NCBI GenBank assembly: GCA_035625025.1
Contig: DASPQJ010000033.1
Location: 1-51,635 of the forward strand
Source: Bog-793 sp035625025
GTDB lineage: Bacteria > Actinomycetota > Acidimicrobiia > Acidimicrobiales > Bog-793
DNA: 51,635 bases
Direction: 5' to 3'
This document shows, piece by piece, positions 15,001 to 23,495 of this stretch (positions within the stretch are counted from its first letter, which is position 1; each line of letters begins with the position of its first letter). A program made the position numbers and the translations under genes. The notes under the pieces are model-generated. The model saw only the letters and a program-made list of their open reading frames with translations. It was not told the origin of the DNA and did no database searches.

Positions 15001-15930
15001 TCAGGACCGGGTGCCCGGATCGGGGTCGGCCGCCACGGCGAGCCGCGCGAGCAAACCCGCCAGCCGGGGGTCGTCGTTGAGCGAAGCCGCGCGCACGAAC
15101 CCCAGCCCGAGCTCGGCGGCGCGAGCGGCGGCCACGACGTCGAGGTCGTAGCAGACCTCGAGGTGGTCCGAGGTGAATCCGATTGCGCAGACGACGACCG
15201 CCCGCGCGCCTTCGCTGGCGATAACCCCGAGGGTCTCGACGATGTCGGGGCCGAGCCACGGCTCCTCGGTGCGCCCTGCGCTCTGCCAGCCGGTCCGCCA
15301 GCGAACGAGCCCCAAGCGCGCCGCGACGAGCGCGGCGGTCTCGGCGACCTCTTCGGGGTAGCGGTCCCCTCGGGACAGGATCCAAGCCGGCAGGCTGTGC
15401 GCCGTGAACACGACCTCGATACCGGGGGCCGGCCGGCGACCGAGCGAGGCGATCGCCGCCGCTGTGCGTCCGGCGAGAAGCTCGACGAGCTCGGATTCGG
15501 CGCCCCATCGCTCGACGAACGCCACGGCGACGCCGCGTGCCGCAGCCCGCGTCCGCGCCCGTTCGATGTACTCGCCGACGCTCGCGACGGAGTAGTGCGG
15601 CGCCAGGACGAGCCCGACGATCGCCGACACTCCTTTGTCGGCGAGCCTGTCGACGGCGACTTCGATCTTCGGGTCGGAGTGCTTGGCGCCGTAGGCGGTG
15701 CGGAAGTGGCCCGGAGCTTCCTCGTCGAGCGCCTTGGCGATCGCCGCCACCTGCGCGGCGGTGCGCTGCGCGAGCGGCGACACGCCGCCGATCGCCGCGT
15801 AGCGGGACCGCAGTTCGGCGAGTTGAGCCGCGGTCGGCGGCCGGCCACGACGGATGTCGGTGTAGAACGCCCCGATCTCGTCCGGGCTTTCCGGCGTGCC
15901 GTACGCCATGACGAGAACTCCGGTCGTCAT
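15001..15930 (-). CDS. hemH: Ferrochelatase HemH (CpfC)
   Basis: Inserts Fe2+ into the porphyrin, 309 residues. Key features are VLVMAYGTPESPDEI at the N-terminus, the metal-binding His in VVFTAHSLP (about 177) and the catalytic Glu in IGFTSDHLEVCYD (about 257). Actinobacterial enzymes of this group act on coproporphyrin III, ahead of ChdC. It starts 3 nt after hemE and ends 3 nt before hemY, so the three form one operon. Confidence 0.94.
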   Translation of the reverse strand: MTTGVLVMAYGTPESPDEIGAFYTDIRRGRPPTAAQLAELRSRYAAIGGVSPLAQRTAAQVAAIAKALDEEAPGHFRTAYGAKHSDPKIEVAVDRLADKGVSAIVGLVLAPHYSVASVGEYIERARTRAAARGVAVAFVERWGAESELVELLAGRTAAAIASLGRRPAPGIEVVFTAHSLPAWILSRGDRYPEEVAETAALVAARLGLVRWRTGWQSAGRTEEPWLGPDIVETLGVIASEGARAVVVCAIGFTSDHLEVCYDLDVVAAARAAELGLGFVRAASLNDDPRLAGLLARLAVAADPDPGTRS

Positions 15931-15933
15931 CTC

Positions 15934-16974
15934 CTACCTCGCGGCCCGTGGCGCCGCGGCGTGGACAAGTTCGACGAGGCGCGCCAGCACGTCGGGGTCG
16001 GTCCCCGGCAGAACACCGTGGCCGAGGTTGAACACGTGCCCGGCGGCCGCCCGGCCTTCCGCGAGCACGCGGCGGGCCTCCGCCTCGGCGGCGTTGAATC
16101 CGGCGAGACACACAGCGGGGTCGAGATTGCCTTGGAGGGCCGTGCGCGGGCCGACCCGCGCGGCAGCACGATCGAGCGGCACACGCCAGTCGACGCCGAC
16201 GACGTCGGCGCCGGCCGCCGCCATCAGGTCGAGAAGCTCCCCGGTGCCGACGCCGAACACGATGCGGGGGACGGCGAGGGGCGCGAGACCGCGGAGGATC
16301 CGGTTCGTCCCGGGGAGGGCGAAGCGCTCGTAGTCGGCGCGCGACAGGCCCCCCGCCCAGCTGTCGAAGAGCTGAACCGCGCTCGCCCCGGCTTCGACCT
16401 GACTGCGCAGCGAGGCGAGCGCGATGTCGGCGAGCCGATCGACAAGCTGGAACCAGGTCTTCGGGGCGCGGTGCATCAGCGCTTTGGTCCGAGCGAAGTC
16501 GCGGGAGGGTCCGCCTTCGATGAGATAGCTCGCGATCGTGAACGGCGCGCCGGCGAAGCCGATGAGGGGGACGTCAACCGCAGCGACGACGCGTCGAACC
16601 GTCTCGAGAACGTACGGCGTGTCGGCCAACGGGTCGAGATGTCGAAGCCGTCCGAGGTCTGAAGGTTCGCGAAATGGTTGGGCTACGACGGGTCCCGTGC
16701 CCGGGACGATCGTCACGTCGAAGCCGATTGCCGCGAGCGGAACCGTGATGTCGGAGAACAGGATCGCGGCGTCCACGCCGTAGCGGCGCACGGGCTGGCA
16801 GGTGAGCTCAGCCGCAAGCTCTGGGTCTCGCACCGTGTCGAGGATGCTGGCTTCTCCCTGCAGGGCGCGGAACTCGGGGAGTGAACGTCCAGCCTGACGC
16901 ATGAACCACACGGGCGTGCGGGCGACCGGTTCGCAACGGCACGCCGCGAGGAAGACCGAGTCGGCGAGGGGCAC
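15934..16974 (-). CDS. hemE: Uroporphyrinogen decarboxylase HemE
   Basis: Decarboxylates uroporphyrinogen III to coproporphyrinogen III in the cytoplasm; 346 residues, normal length. FMRQAGRSLPEFR near the N-terminus is the substrate-binding signature; FSDITVPLAAIGFDV, IGFAGAPFTIASYL, QLFDSWAGGLS and the C-terminal LQGNLDPAV, FNLGHGVLP are all family hallmarks. GTG 16974 lies 6 nt after TAGGGT, so it is probably the leaderless first gene of hemE-hemH-hemY-lnt. Confidence 0.96.
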   Translation of the reverse strand: MPLADSVFLAACRCEPVARTPVWFMRQAGRSLPEFRALQGEASILDTVRDPELAAELTCQPVRRYGVDAAILFSDITVPLAAIGFDVTIVPGTGPVVAQPFREPSDLGRLRHLDPLADTPYVLETVRRVVAAVDVPLIGFAGAPFTIASYLIEGGPSRDFARTKALMHRAPKTWFQLVDRLADIALASLRSQVEAGASAVQLFDSWAGGLSRADYERFALPGTNRILRGLAPLAVPRIVFGVGTGELLDLMAAAGADVVGVDWRVPLDRAAARVGPRTALQGNLDPAVCLAGFNAAEAEARRVLAEGRAAAGHVFNLGHGVLPGTDPDVLARLVELVHAAAPRAAR

Positions 16975-16980
16975 CCAACG

Positions 16981-16986
16981 ACCCTA
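16981..16986 (-). promoter_or_regulatory. Candidate -10 of the hem operon
   Basis: TAGGGT on the minus strand, 6 nt before GTG 16974 of hemE; the same hexamer and nearly the same spacing precede hpt. No clear -35. Confidence 0.5.
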
Positions 16987-17197
16987 CCGCCACGAACCGG
17001 CCACACCTGGGGCGATTGTGGCCTTCCGGCGCTTCGGCATCTCACGGTCAGGTCAGGTCCGTGGGGCGTCCGACCGGACGATCGAGCCGCCGAGGCACCC
17101 CCCGATTTGCGACGGGCGCGCCCACCAGGGGCTCGCCTCTCGGCGCGACTCGGCCGGGTGTCTTCCGCGGGCGCTTTCGGGAGGTCATGATGTCGCG

Positions 17198-17569
17198 ATG
17201 ATCGATCACTTTTCTATCCAGTGCTCCGATGTCACCAAGAGCATCGCCTTCTACGACGCCGTCCTGGCGCCGCTTGGAGGGGGGCGGGCGATGGACTTCG
17301 GGGAGGTCGTCGGCTTCGGGGTCGGCCAGCAACCGGTGTTCTGGGTCGGCCCGCTGGAGACGGGCGAGGGTTTCCGCGAGTCCCACATCGCGTTTCACGC
17401 CGCCGACCGGGCGGCCGTTCGGGCCTTCTTTGACGCTGCCGTGGCTCAGGGGGCCGAGGTGCTTCACGAACCCCGGCTCTGGCCCGAGTACCACCCCGGC
17501 TACTACGGCGCTTTCGTCCGTGACCCGGACGGCAACAACGTCGAGGCGGTCTGCCACCTACCGGAATAG
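17198..17569 (+). CDS. VOC-family (glyoxalase/bleomycin-resistance-like) protein
   Basis: A 123-residue single VOC domain: two beta-alpha-beta-beta-beta modules begin with MIDHFSIQCSDVTKSIAFYDAVL and SHIAFHAADRAAVRAFFDAA. Candidate metal ligands are His4, the His of SHIAFH and the Glu of DGNNVEAVCH. Members act in glyoxal detoxification, dioxygenation or drug binding; nothing here tells which. ATG 17198 has GGGAGG about 13 nt upstream. It is monocistronic, with a strong hairpin downstream. Confidence 0.85.
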   Translation: MIDHFSIQCSDVTKSIAFYDAVLAPLGGGRAMDFGEVVGFGVGQQPVFWVGPLETGEGFRESHIAFHAADRAAVRAFFDAAVAQGAEVLHEPRLWPEYHPGYYGAFVRDPDGNNVEAVCHLPE

Positions 17570-17646
17570 CGGCCGTTCGGCTCCGCCGGTCCTTGACGAT
17601 TTCTGTCTCTGGTGAGCGTTGTCTGTGAGGACGATGTGAATGGGCA

Positions 17647-17678
17647 CGCGTCGCCCGCCCGGCGGGCGGGCCGACGCG
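17647..17678. terminator. Strong GC hairpin, probable bidirectional terminator
   Basis: Arms of about 14 bp (CGCGTCG + CCCGCCC / GGGCGGG + CGACGCG) close a GGC loop, with one bulged C at 17671. There is no U-tract, as in many actinobacterial terminators. It lies between the convergent VOC gene and tRNA-Thr. Confidence 0.6.
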
Positions 17679-17828
17679 GTCTGCGCCTGTTCTCACCCGC
17701 CTTGCTTCTGCGGCGCGCCAGGCCGGATGAACGAGAGCGCCGGTGTCGCGCGACGCAGGCCTGATCGCGTCGTCGCTCCCCAGGCAGCACCGATTCTTGC
17801 AGGTAAGCGCTAGTTTTCCGACGTTCGG

Positions 17829-17901
17829 AGCCGGTGGTGGGACTCGAACCCACGACCTGACGATTACAAGTCGTCTGCGCTTCCAACTGCGCCACACCGG
17901 C
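17829..17901 (-). tRNA. tRNA-Thr (anticodon TGT)
   Basis: Seventy-three nt on the minus strand with a perfect 7-bp acceptor stem (GCCGGTG/CACCGGC), anticodon arm GACGA-CTTGTAA-TCGTC and T arm GTGGG-TTCGAGT-CCCAC; discriminator U. The loop gives anticodon TGT, which reads ACA/ACG. CCA is not encoded. Confidence 0.95.
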
Positions 17902-18177
17902 GTTGGTCGCGAGCATCGCGCCGAAATCGCGAGCGCGCGAAACATCGGGTCCACATTGACGTCCGAGCGGAGGGGGCTACCCAGCGCCGCGAACCCACTA
18001 GACCGCGAAGGTGCCGACTCGACTAGGCTTTGCGCTCGCCTAATCAGACTACAAGTGTCATGACGTTGTGTCGCGCCCCGGCTGGCGTCAGCCGATTTCG
18101 CCGGCCCCGAGGTCTGCGGTGCCGCGTTACCAGCGTGAACTGAGCAGTAACTGGCACATAACAGGAAGGACATCCCG
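17902..18177. other. Intergenic region with a leader hairpin before the SQD1-like gene
   Basis: No gene is visible. CGGCTG-gcgt-CAGCCG (18079-18094) forms a 6-bp hairpin about 80 nt before the next start, and GGAAGG precedes ATG 18178. No -10 stands out. Confidence 0.35.
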
Positions 18178-19362
18178 ATGCGGATCCTCGTTCTAGGAGG
18201 CGACGGCTACCTCGGATGGCCGACCGCGCTCCACTTCTCCCAACGCGGTCATGACGTCGGAGTCGTCGACAACCTCGTCCGTCGTCACTATGACGACGAG
18301 ATGGGCTCGAACTCTCTCGTCCCGATCCGTCAGCTCCACCGGCGCGTGGCGACATGGAAGGAAGTCAGCGGGCACACGATTGATCCTTTCATCGGGGATC
18401 TGAACGACTATCCGTTCTTGTTCGAGACGTTTCGTTCCTTCGAACCGGACACGGTCATCCACTTCGCCGAACAGCGCAGCGCGCCCTACTCGATGATCGA
18501 CCGGAAACACGCGGTATACACCCAAGTGAACAACGTCGTCGGTACGCTCAACCTGCTTTACGCGATCGCTGAGCTCAACCCGGCGGTCCACATCGTGAAG
18601 CTCGGCACGATGGGCGAGTACGGCACGCCGAACATCGACATCGAAGAGGGGTTCATCGAGATCACGCACAAGGGTCGGACGGACGTCCTGCCATATCCGA
18701 AGCAGGCGGGTTCCTTCTACCACCTGTCGAAAGTGCACGACAGCCACAACATCCAGTTCGCCTGTCGGATCTGGGGCTTGCGTTCCACTGACCTCAACCA
18801 GGGCGTCGTTTACGGGCAACAGACGCCCGAGACGGCGATGCACGCGGATCTCGAAACCCGATTCGACTACGACGGGGTGTTCGGAACGGTGCTCAACCGC
18901 TTTGCCGTGCAGGCCGCCGTTGGCTACCCCCTCACCGTCTACGGCAAGGGTGGCCAGACACGAGGGATGCTCGACATCCGTGACACGCTCGCCTGTATCG
19001 AACTGGCGAGCCTCAACCCGCCGGCGGCAGGCGAGTTCCGAGTCTTCAACCAGTTCACAGAGACGTTCTCGGTTGCCCAGCTCGCGGCGTGGGTGAAGCG
19101 GGTCTCGCAGGTTCCGGTCACGGTCGAATCGATGCCGGATCCCCGAGTCGAGAAGGAAGAGCACTACTACAACGCGATCTCGACAAAGCTTCCCGCGCTC
19201 GGGCTTCAGCCCCACCTGCTGAACGACGAGCACGTGGCGTCGCTCATCGAGCTGGCGAGCAAACACAAGAACCGCGTCAATCCCGAGGCGATCCGGCCGA
19301 CGGTCAACTGGCGGACGACGAAGTCCGAGGTGAGCGTCAGTGGGGGTGCCATCGGCGAGTAA
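18178..19362 (+). CDS. sqdB: UDP-sulfoquinovose synthase-like protein (SQD1/SqdB/Agl3 family)
   Basis: An extended short-chain dehydrogenase of 394 residues that would make UDP-sulfoquinovose from UDP-glucose and sulfite. The NAD motif is LGGDGYLGWPTALH; SQD1 hallmarks are EQRSAPYSMID, LGTMGEYGTPNIDIEEG, SFYHLSKVHDSHN (with the catalytic Tyr and Lys) and TDLNQGVVYGQ. ATG 18178 follows GGAAGG by 9 nt. No sulfoquinovosyltransferase (SqdX/SQD2) is adjacent, so the product could feed sulfolipid or a surface glycan. Family assignment is firm; physiological role is inferred. Confidence 0.85.
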   Translation: MRILVLGGDGYLGWPTALHFSQRGHDVGVVDNLVRRHYDDEMGSNSLVPIRQLHRRVATWKEVSGHTIDPFIGDLNDYPFLFETFRSFEPDTVIHFAEQRSAPYSMIDRKHAVYTQVNNVVGTLNLLYAIAELNPAVHIVKLGTMGEYGTPNIDIEEGFIEITHKGRTDVLPYPKQAGSFYHLSKVHDSHNIQFACRIWGLRSTDLNQGVVYGQQTPETAMHADLETRFDYDGVFGTVLNRFAVQAAVGYPLTVYGKGGQTRGMLDIRDTLACIELASLNPPAAGEFRVFNQFTETFSVAQLAAWVKRVSQVPVTVESMPDPRVEKEEHYYNAISTKLPALGLQPHLLNDEHVASLIELASKHKNRVNPEAIRPTVNWRTTKSEVSVSGGAIGE

Positions 19363-19397
19363 CGAAGGGCGGCGGTATCGCCGCGGGGCGACTCGCC
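19354..19397 (+). terminator. Nested hairpin after the SQD1-like gene
   Basis: An inner stem GCGGCG-gtat-CGCCGC (19369-19384) sits inside an outer 7-bp pair GGCGAGT (19354-19360)/ACTCGCC (19391-19397) that includes the last codons and stop. No U-tract. Confidence 0.5.
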
Positions 19398-19418
19398 ATC
19401 CGAGCGCCATTCGACAAC

Positions 19419-19424
19419 TAGCGT
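19419..19424 (+). promoter_or_regulatory. Candidate -10 of the Thr-rich membrane protein gene
   Basis: TAGCGT, 4 nt before GTG 19429 and 7 nt before ATG 19432; the usual spacing favours ATG 19432 as a leaderless start. Confidence 0.45.
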
Positions 19425-19431
19425 CAGCGTG

Positions 19432-20721
19432 ATGTTCGATCGACGCCGACGCCATGCACTGCCGTCGTCGCGACGGGAGCATTGGCGCGTTGCCGTCGTG
19501 GTGGTGATTATCCTCCTCGTCTGCCTCGTCGTCGGGGAGACGGTCGATCAGGTTGTCAAGACGTCCTTCGGGGTCGGTCAGCGCACCGAAAAGACATGGG
19601 TCGCGGCGGTTACGGCGATCATCGACGAGTCGAACGCCTTGTCTCCGACGCTGCACGCCATTCGCGCCCACGCCACAGACCCGACGGAGTTCAACCGCAT
19701 CTCGCTCGAGTTCGCTCTGAACCAGTTGGTGCAGGGCGCCAGGGCCGACGCCAACACTTACGACTCGCTCAGAATCGCGGCCCCGTCACAACGCGCCGAC
19801 GCACTGGTGGCGGGAGTTCTCAATCTGCGCCGCGAAGGTGCAGAGAGCCTCGCCCGTGGCGTCGAGCTCGCGATCTCCCGTCGGTCCGGTCCAGCGCCAC
19901 TCCGGGTGGCGGGGCAGCTCCTTGAGACCGCCGGATCCCGTCTCCTCGCGGCGGACACGGGATATCGTGACCTCGTCGCCTCATTTCGCACCGATTCTGA
20001 GGCACGATCGCTCCCGTCGTCGGTCTGGGTCGCGTCTCCCGGCGTGTGGTCAGGGATGGCGGCGGGCGCCTGGGCGAACGAGCTGCATTCGGCCGCGAGT
20101 CTGGCGTTCGCCGCGGCGCTGGCGATCGTCGCGGTAACGCTCGTGCCACCGCCCCTCGACATCACAGGGCTTCCCACGACGACGACCACGACGACCACGA
20201 CGACCACGACCACGACGACGACACTGCTTGGCCCCCCGACCACGGGGAAGGCCGGCGTCGGGGGGCACGTGCGCCGCCGCGCGACCACCACTACCTCGTC
20301 GACGACGACGACAACGACCCAGGCCACGACGGGGTCAACTACCCCGGCGCGCGCCAGACCGACCACGACGACACTGCCGCCGACGACGACAACGCTCCAG
20401 ATTCCGCCCGCGGGTTCGACTTCGGTCATCGCGGCAACGCAACGGCTCCAGGTTGTCGTCATCGTCGAGAACACGGGGAACGCCGTAGCCCAAGGCGCCG
20501 ACGTGACCGTCGTGCTCTCGCCGGCGCGTGCGTCGCGCACCGGCGCGACGCCTGTCAGCGCTCGGCGCAGGCTCCTGGCCCTGGCACCGGGTTCTTCACA
20601 GTACGTCGTGATGCCGAGGCTCGCCGTCAAACACGGGACCGGCTACGACCTCGTCGTCACCGCGTCGCTTCAGAACGGTCCTTCAGCTCGGCGGTCCTTC
20701 GGGATCTACGTCTCGAGCTGA
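19432..20721 (+). CDS. Membrane-anchored protein with Thr-rich linkers and CARDB-like C-terminus
   Basis: About 429 residues: a basic N-terminus, one membrane helix (about residues 20-38), an extracytoplasmic helical part, a second hydrophobic stretch (about 223-240), then 16 consecutive Thr encoded by 20176-20223, further Thr-rich patches, and a C-terminal beta domain (QRLQVVVIVENTGNAVAQ onward) that resembles CARDB/adhesion-type modules. Such poly-Thr spacers are frequent in Acidimicrobiia surface proteins and may be glycosylated. Function is unknown. ATG 19432 is chosen over GTG 19429 by promoter spacing. Confidence 0.75.
   Translation: MFDRRRRHALPSSRREHWRVAVVVVIILLVCLVVGETVDQVVKTSFGVGQRTEKTWVAAVTAIIDESNALSPTLHAIRAHATDPTEFNRISLEFALNQLVQGARADANTYDSLRIAAPSQRADALVAGVLNLRREGAESLARGVELAISRRSGPAPLRVAGQLLETAGSRLLAADTGYRDLVASFRTDSEARSLPSSVWVASPGVWSGMAAGAWANELHSAASLAFAAALAIVAVTLVPPPLDITGLPTTTTTTTTTTTTTTTTLLGPPTTGKAGVGGHVRRRATTTTSSTTTTTTQATTGSTTPARARPTTTTLPPTTTTLQIPPAGSTSVIAATQRLQVVVIVENTGNAVAQGADVTVVLSPARASRTGATPVSARRRLLALAPGSSQYVVMPRLAVKHGTGYDLVVTASLQNGPSARRSFGIYVSS
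20176..20223 (+). repeat. Poly-threonine codon microsatellite
   Basis: Sixteen ACN codons, mostly alternating ACG and ACC, in the Thr-rich linker gene. Replication slippage in multiples of three would change linker length without breaking the frame. Confidence 0.8.
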
Positions 20722-20738
20722 ACCGCCTCCGTTCCGCC

Positions 20739-21995
20739 TCACGCCTCCTGTGGCGGATCGGGTTTCCGGTCGGACTGCTCCCACCAGGCGCGTTCGGCTC
20801 GTTCGATGATCTCGCGGACCGGGCGCCCGGAACGGCGCGCCAGTTCGGCGGCGTCGTCGTGCTCAACCTTGATCCGCCCGGCGCTGACTTTCACACGGAG
20901 CGGGTTGCCGTCGAGATCGACGTGTTCGAGCCGTCGCGCAGCCGCCATCCGGCCGACTTCGGTGGCACGCACTCCGAGCGTCCCGGTCTCGCCGATGAGA
21001 ACCGAGCAGAGTTGATCGACGAGCGCGCTGTCCGCGAGCACGCTCAACACGTGGCCGGGACGACCCTTCTTCATTACGACCGGCGTCACCCAGGCGTCGA
21101 TCGCCCCGGCTGCAATCAAGGCGTGCAGCGCGTCGGCGAGTTGTTCGCCAGTGGCGTCGTCGAGATTCGCCTCCAACAGGACGAGCGGCTGGCCGTGGGG
21201 GGTGCCTTCCGGTGTCTCGGTCGTGGCCCGCCACCCGACGACGACTTGGGTGCAGTTCGGCATGCCGTCAATCTCGCGAGCTCCGGCTCCGTAACCAGTC
21301 GAGTCGACGATCATCGCCGGCATCGGGCTGAATTGCGTCGCCATGGCGGCAAGAATCGCCGCCCCCGTCGGGGTGGTCAGCTCGACGTTGAGGTCGCGCC
21401 CCCACACCGGGGCCTCGGCGAGGAGTTCGAGGACGGCGGGCGCGGGGTTGGGCAGCAGGCCGTGGCTTGTGCGGACGATGCCGTTGCCCATCGCGACGGG
21501 GCTCGAGAGGACCTCGTCGACGCCGAGCACCTCGAGAGCGGCCGCGGTGCCGACGACGTCGACGATGGTGTCGTGCCCACCGACCTCGTGGAAGTGGACC
21601 TGGCTCGTCGGACGGCGATGGAGCTTCCCCTCGACGGTCGCCAGCGCGGAGAACGTCGCCACCGCGCGGTCACGGAGGCGCGGCGGAAGCTTCGCCTCGT
21701 CGAGGATCCCGAGAATGTGGGGGAAGGTCCGCACAACGCTGGTCTCGTTGACCGTGACGACCACCTGGGTTGCGGCGACGCCACCGCGCAGGACGGGAAC
21801 CGCGTCGAACGACCATCCTTCGATCGGGAGGCGCGCCAACAGGCTGCGCACCTCGTCGGGGTCAGCTCCGGCGTCGATCAGGCTGCCGAGTGCCATATCG
21901 CCGGCGATTCCGGCGAAGCAGTGGAACCAGGCGATCCGCGACCCGCGGGTGGCGTCACCCGGACCATGTCGCCGCCGGGGGGTCTTCTCGCTCAC
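20739..21995 (-). CDS. larC: Nickel-pincer cofactor nickel insertase LarC
   Basis: LarC inserts nickel into pyridinium-3,5-bisthiocarboxylate mononucleotide, the cofactor of lactate racemase and related enzymes. The protein is 418 residues from GTG 21995, which overlaps the larB stop as GTGA. Family motifs are AWFHCFAGIAGDMALGSLIDAG, VHFHEVGGHDTIVDVVG, and the C-terminal LEANLDDATGEQLADAL and KKGRPGHVLSVL. The C-terminal LarC2 part is fused in one frame here, whereas some bacteria make it by frameshifting. LarA and LarE are not in the window. Confidence 0.92.
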   Translation of the reverse strand: MSEKTPRRRHGPGDATRGSRIAWFHCFAGIAGDMALGSLIDAGADPDEVRSLLARLPIEGWSFDAVPVLRGGVAATQVVVTVNETSVVRTFPHILGILDEAKLPPRLRDRAVATFSALATVEGKLHRRPTSQVHFHEVGGHDTIVDVVGTAAALEVLGVDEVLSSPVAMGNGIVRTSHGLLPNPAPAVLELLAEAPVWGRDLNVELTTPTGAAILAAMATQFSPMPAMIVDSTGYGAGAREIDGMPNCTQVVVGWRATTETPEGTPHGQPLVLLEANLDDATGEQLADALHALIAAGAIDAWVTPVVMKKGRPGHVLSVLADSALVDQLCSVLIGETGTLGVRATEVGRMAAARRLEHVDLDGNPLRVKVSAGRIKVEHDDAAELARRSGRPVREIIERAERAWWEQSDRKPDPPQEA

Positions 21996-22750
21996 CGGAG
22001 TGCCCGCGAGACCGCGCACGCTGCGCCGAAGCCGTTGTCGATGCCCACAACCGTGACGCCGGGCGCGCAGGACGCCAGCATCGCGAGCAGAGCCGTGACC
22101 CCTGTGAGCGACGCGCCATAACCGACGCTCGTCGGGACAGCGATGACCGGTGCCGGCGACATGCCTCCGACGACGCTCGCCAGCGCGCCTTCCATGCCAG
22201 CGACGACGACGACCGCGTCACAGCGCGCGATCTCGGTTTCGTTGGCGAGCAGGCGGTGGATCCCGGCGACACCACTGTCGGCGACGAGAGTCGGTGCGAA
22301 GCCGAAAGCCGAGAGCGTCGCCGAGCACTCGTGCGCGACCGGGAGATCCGCGGTCCCAGCCGTGACGACCACGACGTGCTCCGGCCGCGCCGGAGCGGGC
22401 CGCCACCCGACAACGAACATCCTTGTCAAATCGGCCAGATCGGGAGTCACCCTTCCCCCCGGGCAGCGGTCCAGCGTAGTGGTGACTTGGTCGCGGTCCG
22501 CTCGGGTGAGAAGAACCGGCCCCGAACCGTGCTCGAGCATCTCGGCGACGATCGCCGCGCACTGGCCCGGCGTCTTGCCCTGGCCGAGCACGGCTTCGGG
22601 CAACCCCTGGCGCAGCGGTCGGTGGTGATCAACACGGGCGAAACCGAGGTCAGCGAAGGGGAGCCGCCGCAGGCGCTCGACTGCCGCATCCGTCTGCACG
22701 CTCCCGTCGCGAACTCGCTCGAGGAGTTCGGAGAGCTCGTTATCGTCCAT
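21992..22750 (-). CDS. larB: Pyridinium-3,5-biscarboxylate mononucleotide synthase LarB
   Basis: LarB carboxylates nicotinate adenine dinucleotide in the first step of nickel-pincer cofactor synthesis. I start at ATG 22750 (MDDNELSELLERVRDG, 252 residues), 17 codons inside the longest frame, with AGAGGG 5 nt upstream. Motifs are the PurE-like VVVVTAGTADLPVAHE, VVVAGMEGALASVVGG, AVPTSVGYGAS and VVGIDNGFGAA. larB and larC overlap by 4 nt. Confidence 0.92.
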   Translation of the reverse strand: MDDNELSELLERVRDGSVQTDAAVERLRRLPFADLGFARVDHHRPLRQGLPEAVLGQGKTPGQCAAIVAEMLEHGSGPVLLTRADRDQVTTTLDRCPGGRVTPDLADLTRMFVVGWRPAPARPEHVVVVTAGTADLPVAHECSATLSAFGFAPTLVADSGVAGIHRLLANETEIARCDAVVVVAGMEGALASVVGGMSPAPVIAVPTSVGYGASLTGVTALLAMLASCAPGVTVVGIDNGFGAACAVSRALR

Positions 22751-22940
22751 CGCGCCCTCTATCCTGCCAGCACGAGAACCATCGGCGGGCGACGCGGACA
22801 AATACTCCGCTATGACGTGGCTCGCGCCGCCGGGACCCCCGCACGGTCGGGAAGGGGATTCGGTGCCGGTCGGCGCGGCACGATATTCTCGTCGATCCCG
22901 CGTCTCCCGTCTTCGCTGTAATCGTCGATCCTTCCCCGGC

Positions 22941-22946
22941 TAGCGT
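22941..22946 (+). promoter_or_regulatory. Candidate -10 of tRNA-Ser
   Basis: TAGCGT, 7 nt before the mature 5' end of tRNA-Ser at 22954, so transcription could begin near the mature end. Confidence 0.35.
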
Positions 22947-22953
22947 CACCCGG

Positions 22954-23037
22954 GGAGGGATGGCAGAGCGGACGAATGTGACGGTCTTGAAAACCGTTGG
23001 GCCACAAGCCCCGTGGGTTCGAATCCCACTCCCTCCG
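22954..23037 (+). tRNA. tRNA-Ser (anticodon TGA)
   Basis: Eighty-four nt with acceptor GGAGGGA/TCCCTCC, anticodon arm ACGGT-CTTGAAA-ACCGT, a long variable arm typical of Ser, T arm GTGGG-TTCGAAT-CCCAC and discriminator G. Anticodon TGA reads UCA/UCG. CCA is not encoded. Confidence 0.95.
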
Positions 23038-23478
23038 CGTCGGTTGCCTCCTTTCCTCCCCGTCAGTGGTGGAGGGACGATCAGCGGGGCAAGCCGTGTT
23101 CCCGGGCATCGAGCGCGTCATCGAGAGATCGTGTTGCTCCGCTGATTCACCACGCCTGCTGGCGACCCCATCCACCCATTCTTTCCCGGCCGGTTTCGAA
23201 GGGACTCGCAGATCGCGAACGATCTTGTCGTGGCTGTCCGGTCGCCGCCCGGGGGACCGCTGGCGGCCCGTGGACAGGATCTCCCGGCGATGTCGTGCCG
23301 AACGAGCCTGACGCGCCGCGACATCCGTGCACCGAAGCGACGCTCATCGCCCACGAGGCGGCCGACCTCCGATGATGACGCGCGAGCTTCCAGTCGCTGC
23401 TGTAGTCGATTCCTATCGTGTGCTGACCCCGGCGGGACGCGACGGCTTGGATTCCAAGCGGCAGGAGGACGGCGCCAT
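23038..23478. other. Intergenic region, no gene recognised
   Basis: About 440 bp between tRNA-Ser and the 3' end of the convergent exporter operon. Long frames exist on both strands but are low-complexity Arg/Ser/Pro translations without ribosome-binding sites or family motifs. No att-like copy of the tRNA 3' end is visible. Confidence 0.5.
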
Positions 23479-23494
23479 CGCCCGAGATCGGGCG
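23479..23494 (-). terminator. Hairpin just after the ABC-2 permease stop
   Basis: CGCCCGA-GA-TCGGGCG, a perfect 7-bp stem immediately downstream of the permease stop (23496-23498, minus strand). No U-tract. Confidence 0.5.
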
Positions 23495-23495
23495 C

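Noticed and set aside
12263..16662. Very long plus-strand ORFs (up to 848 codons) across lnt-hemY-hemH-hemE
   Set aside because: They lie antisense to clear haem and lipoprotein enzymes, and their translations are Arg/Asp/Glu-rich without motifs. High GC makes stop codons rare in the opposite frames.
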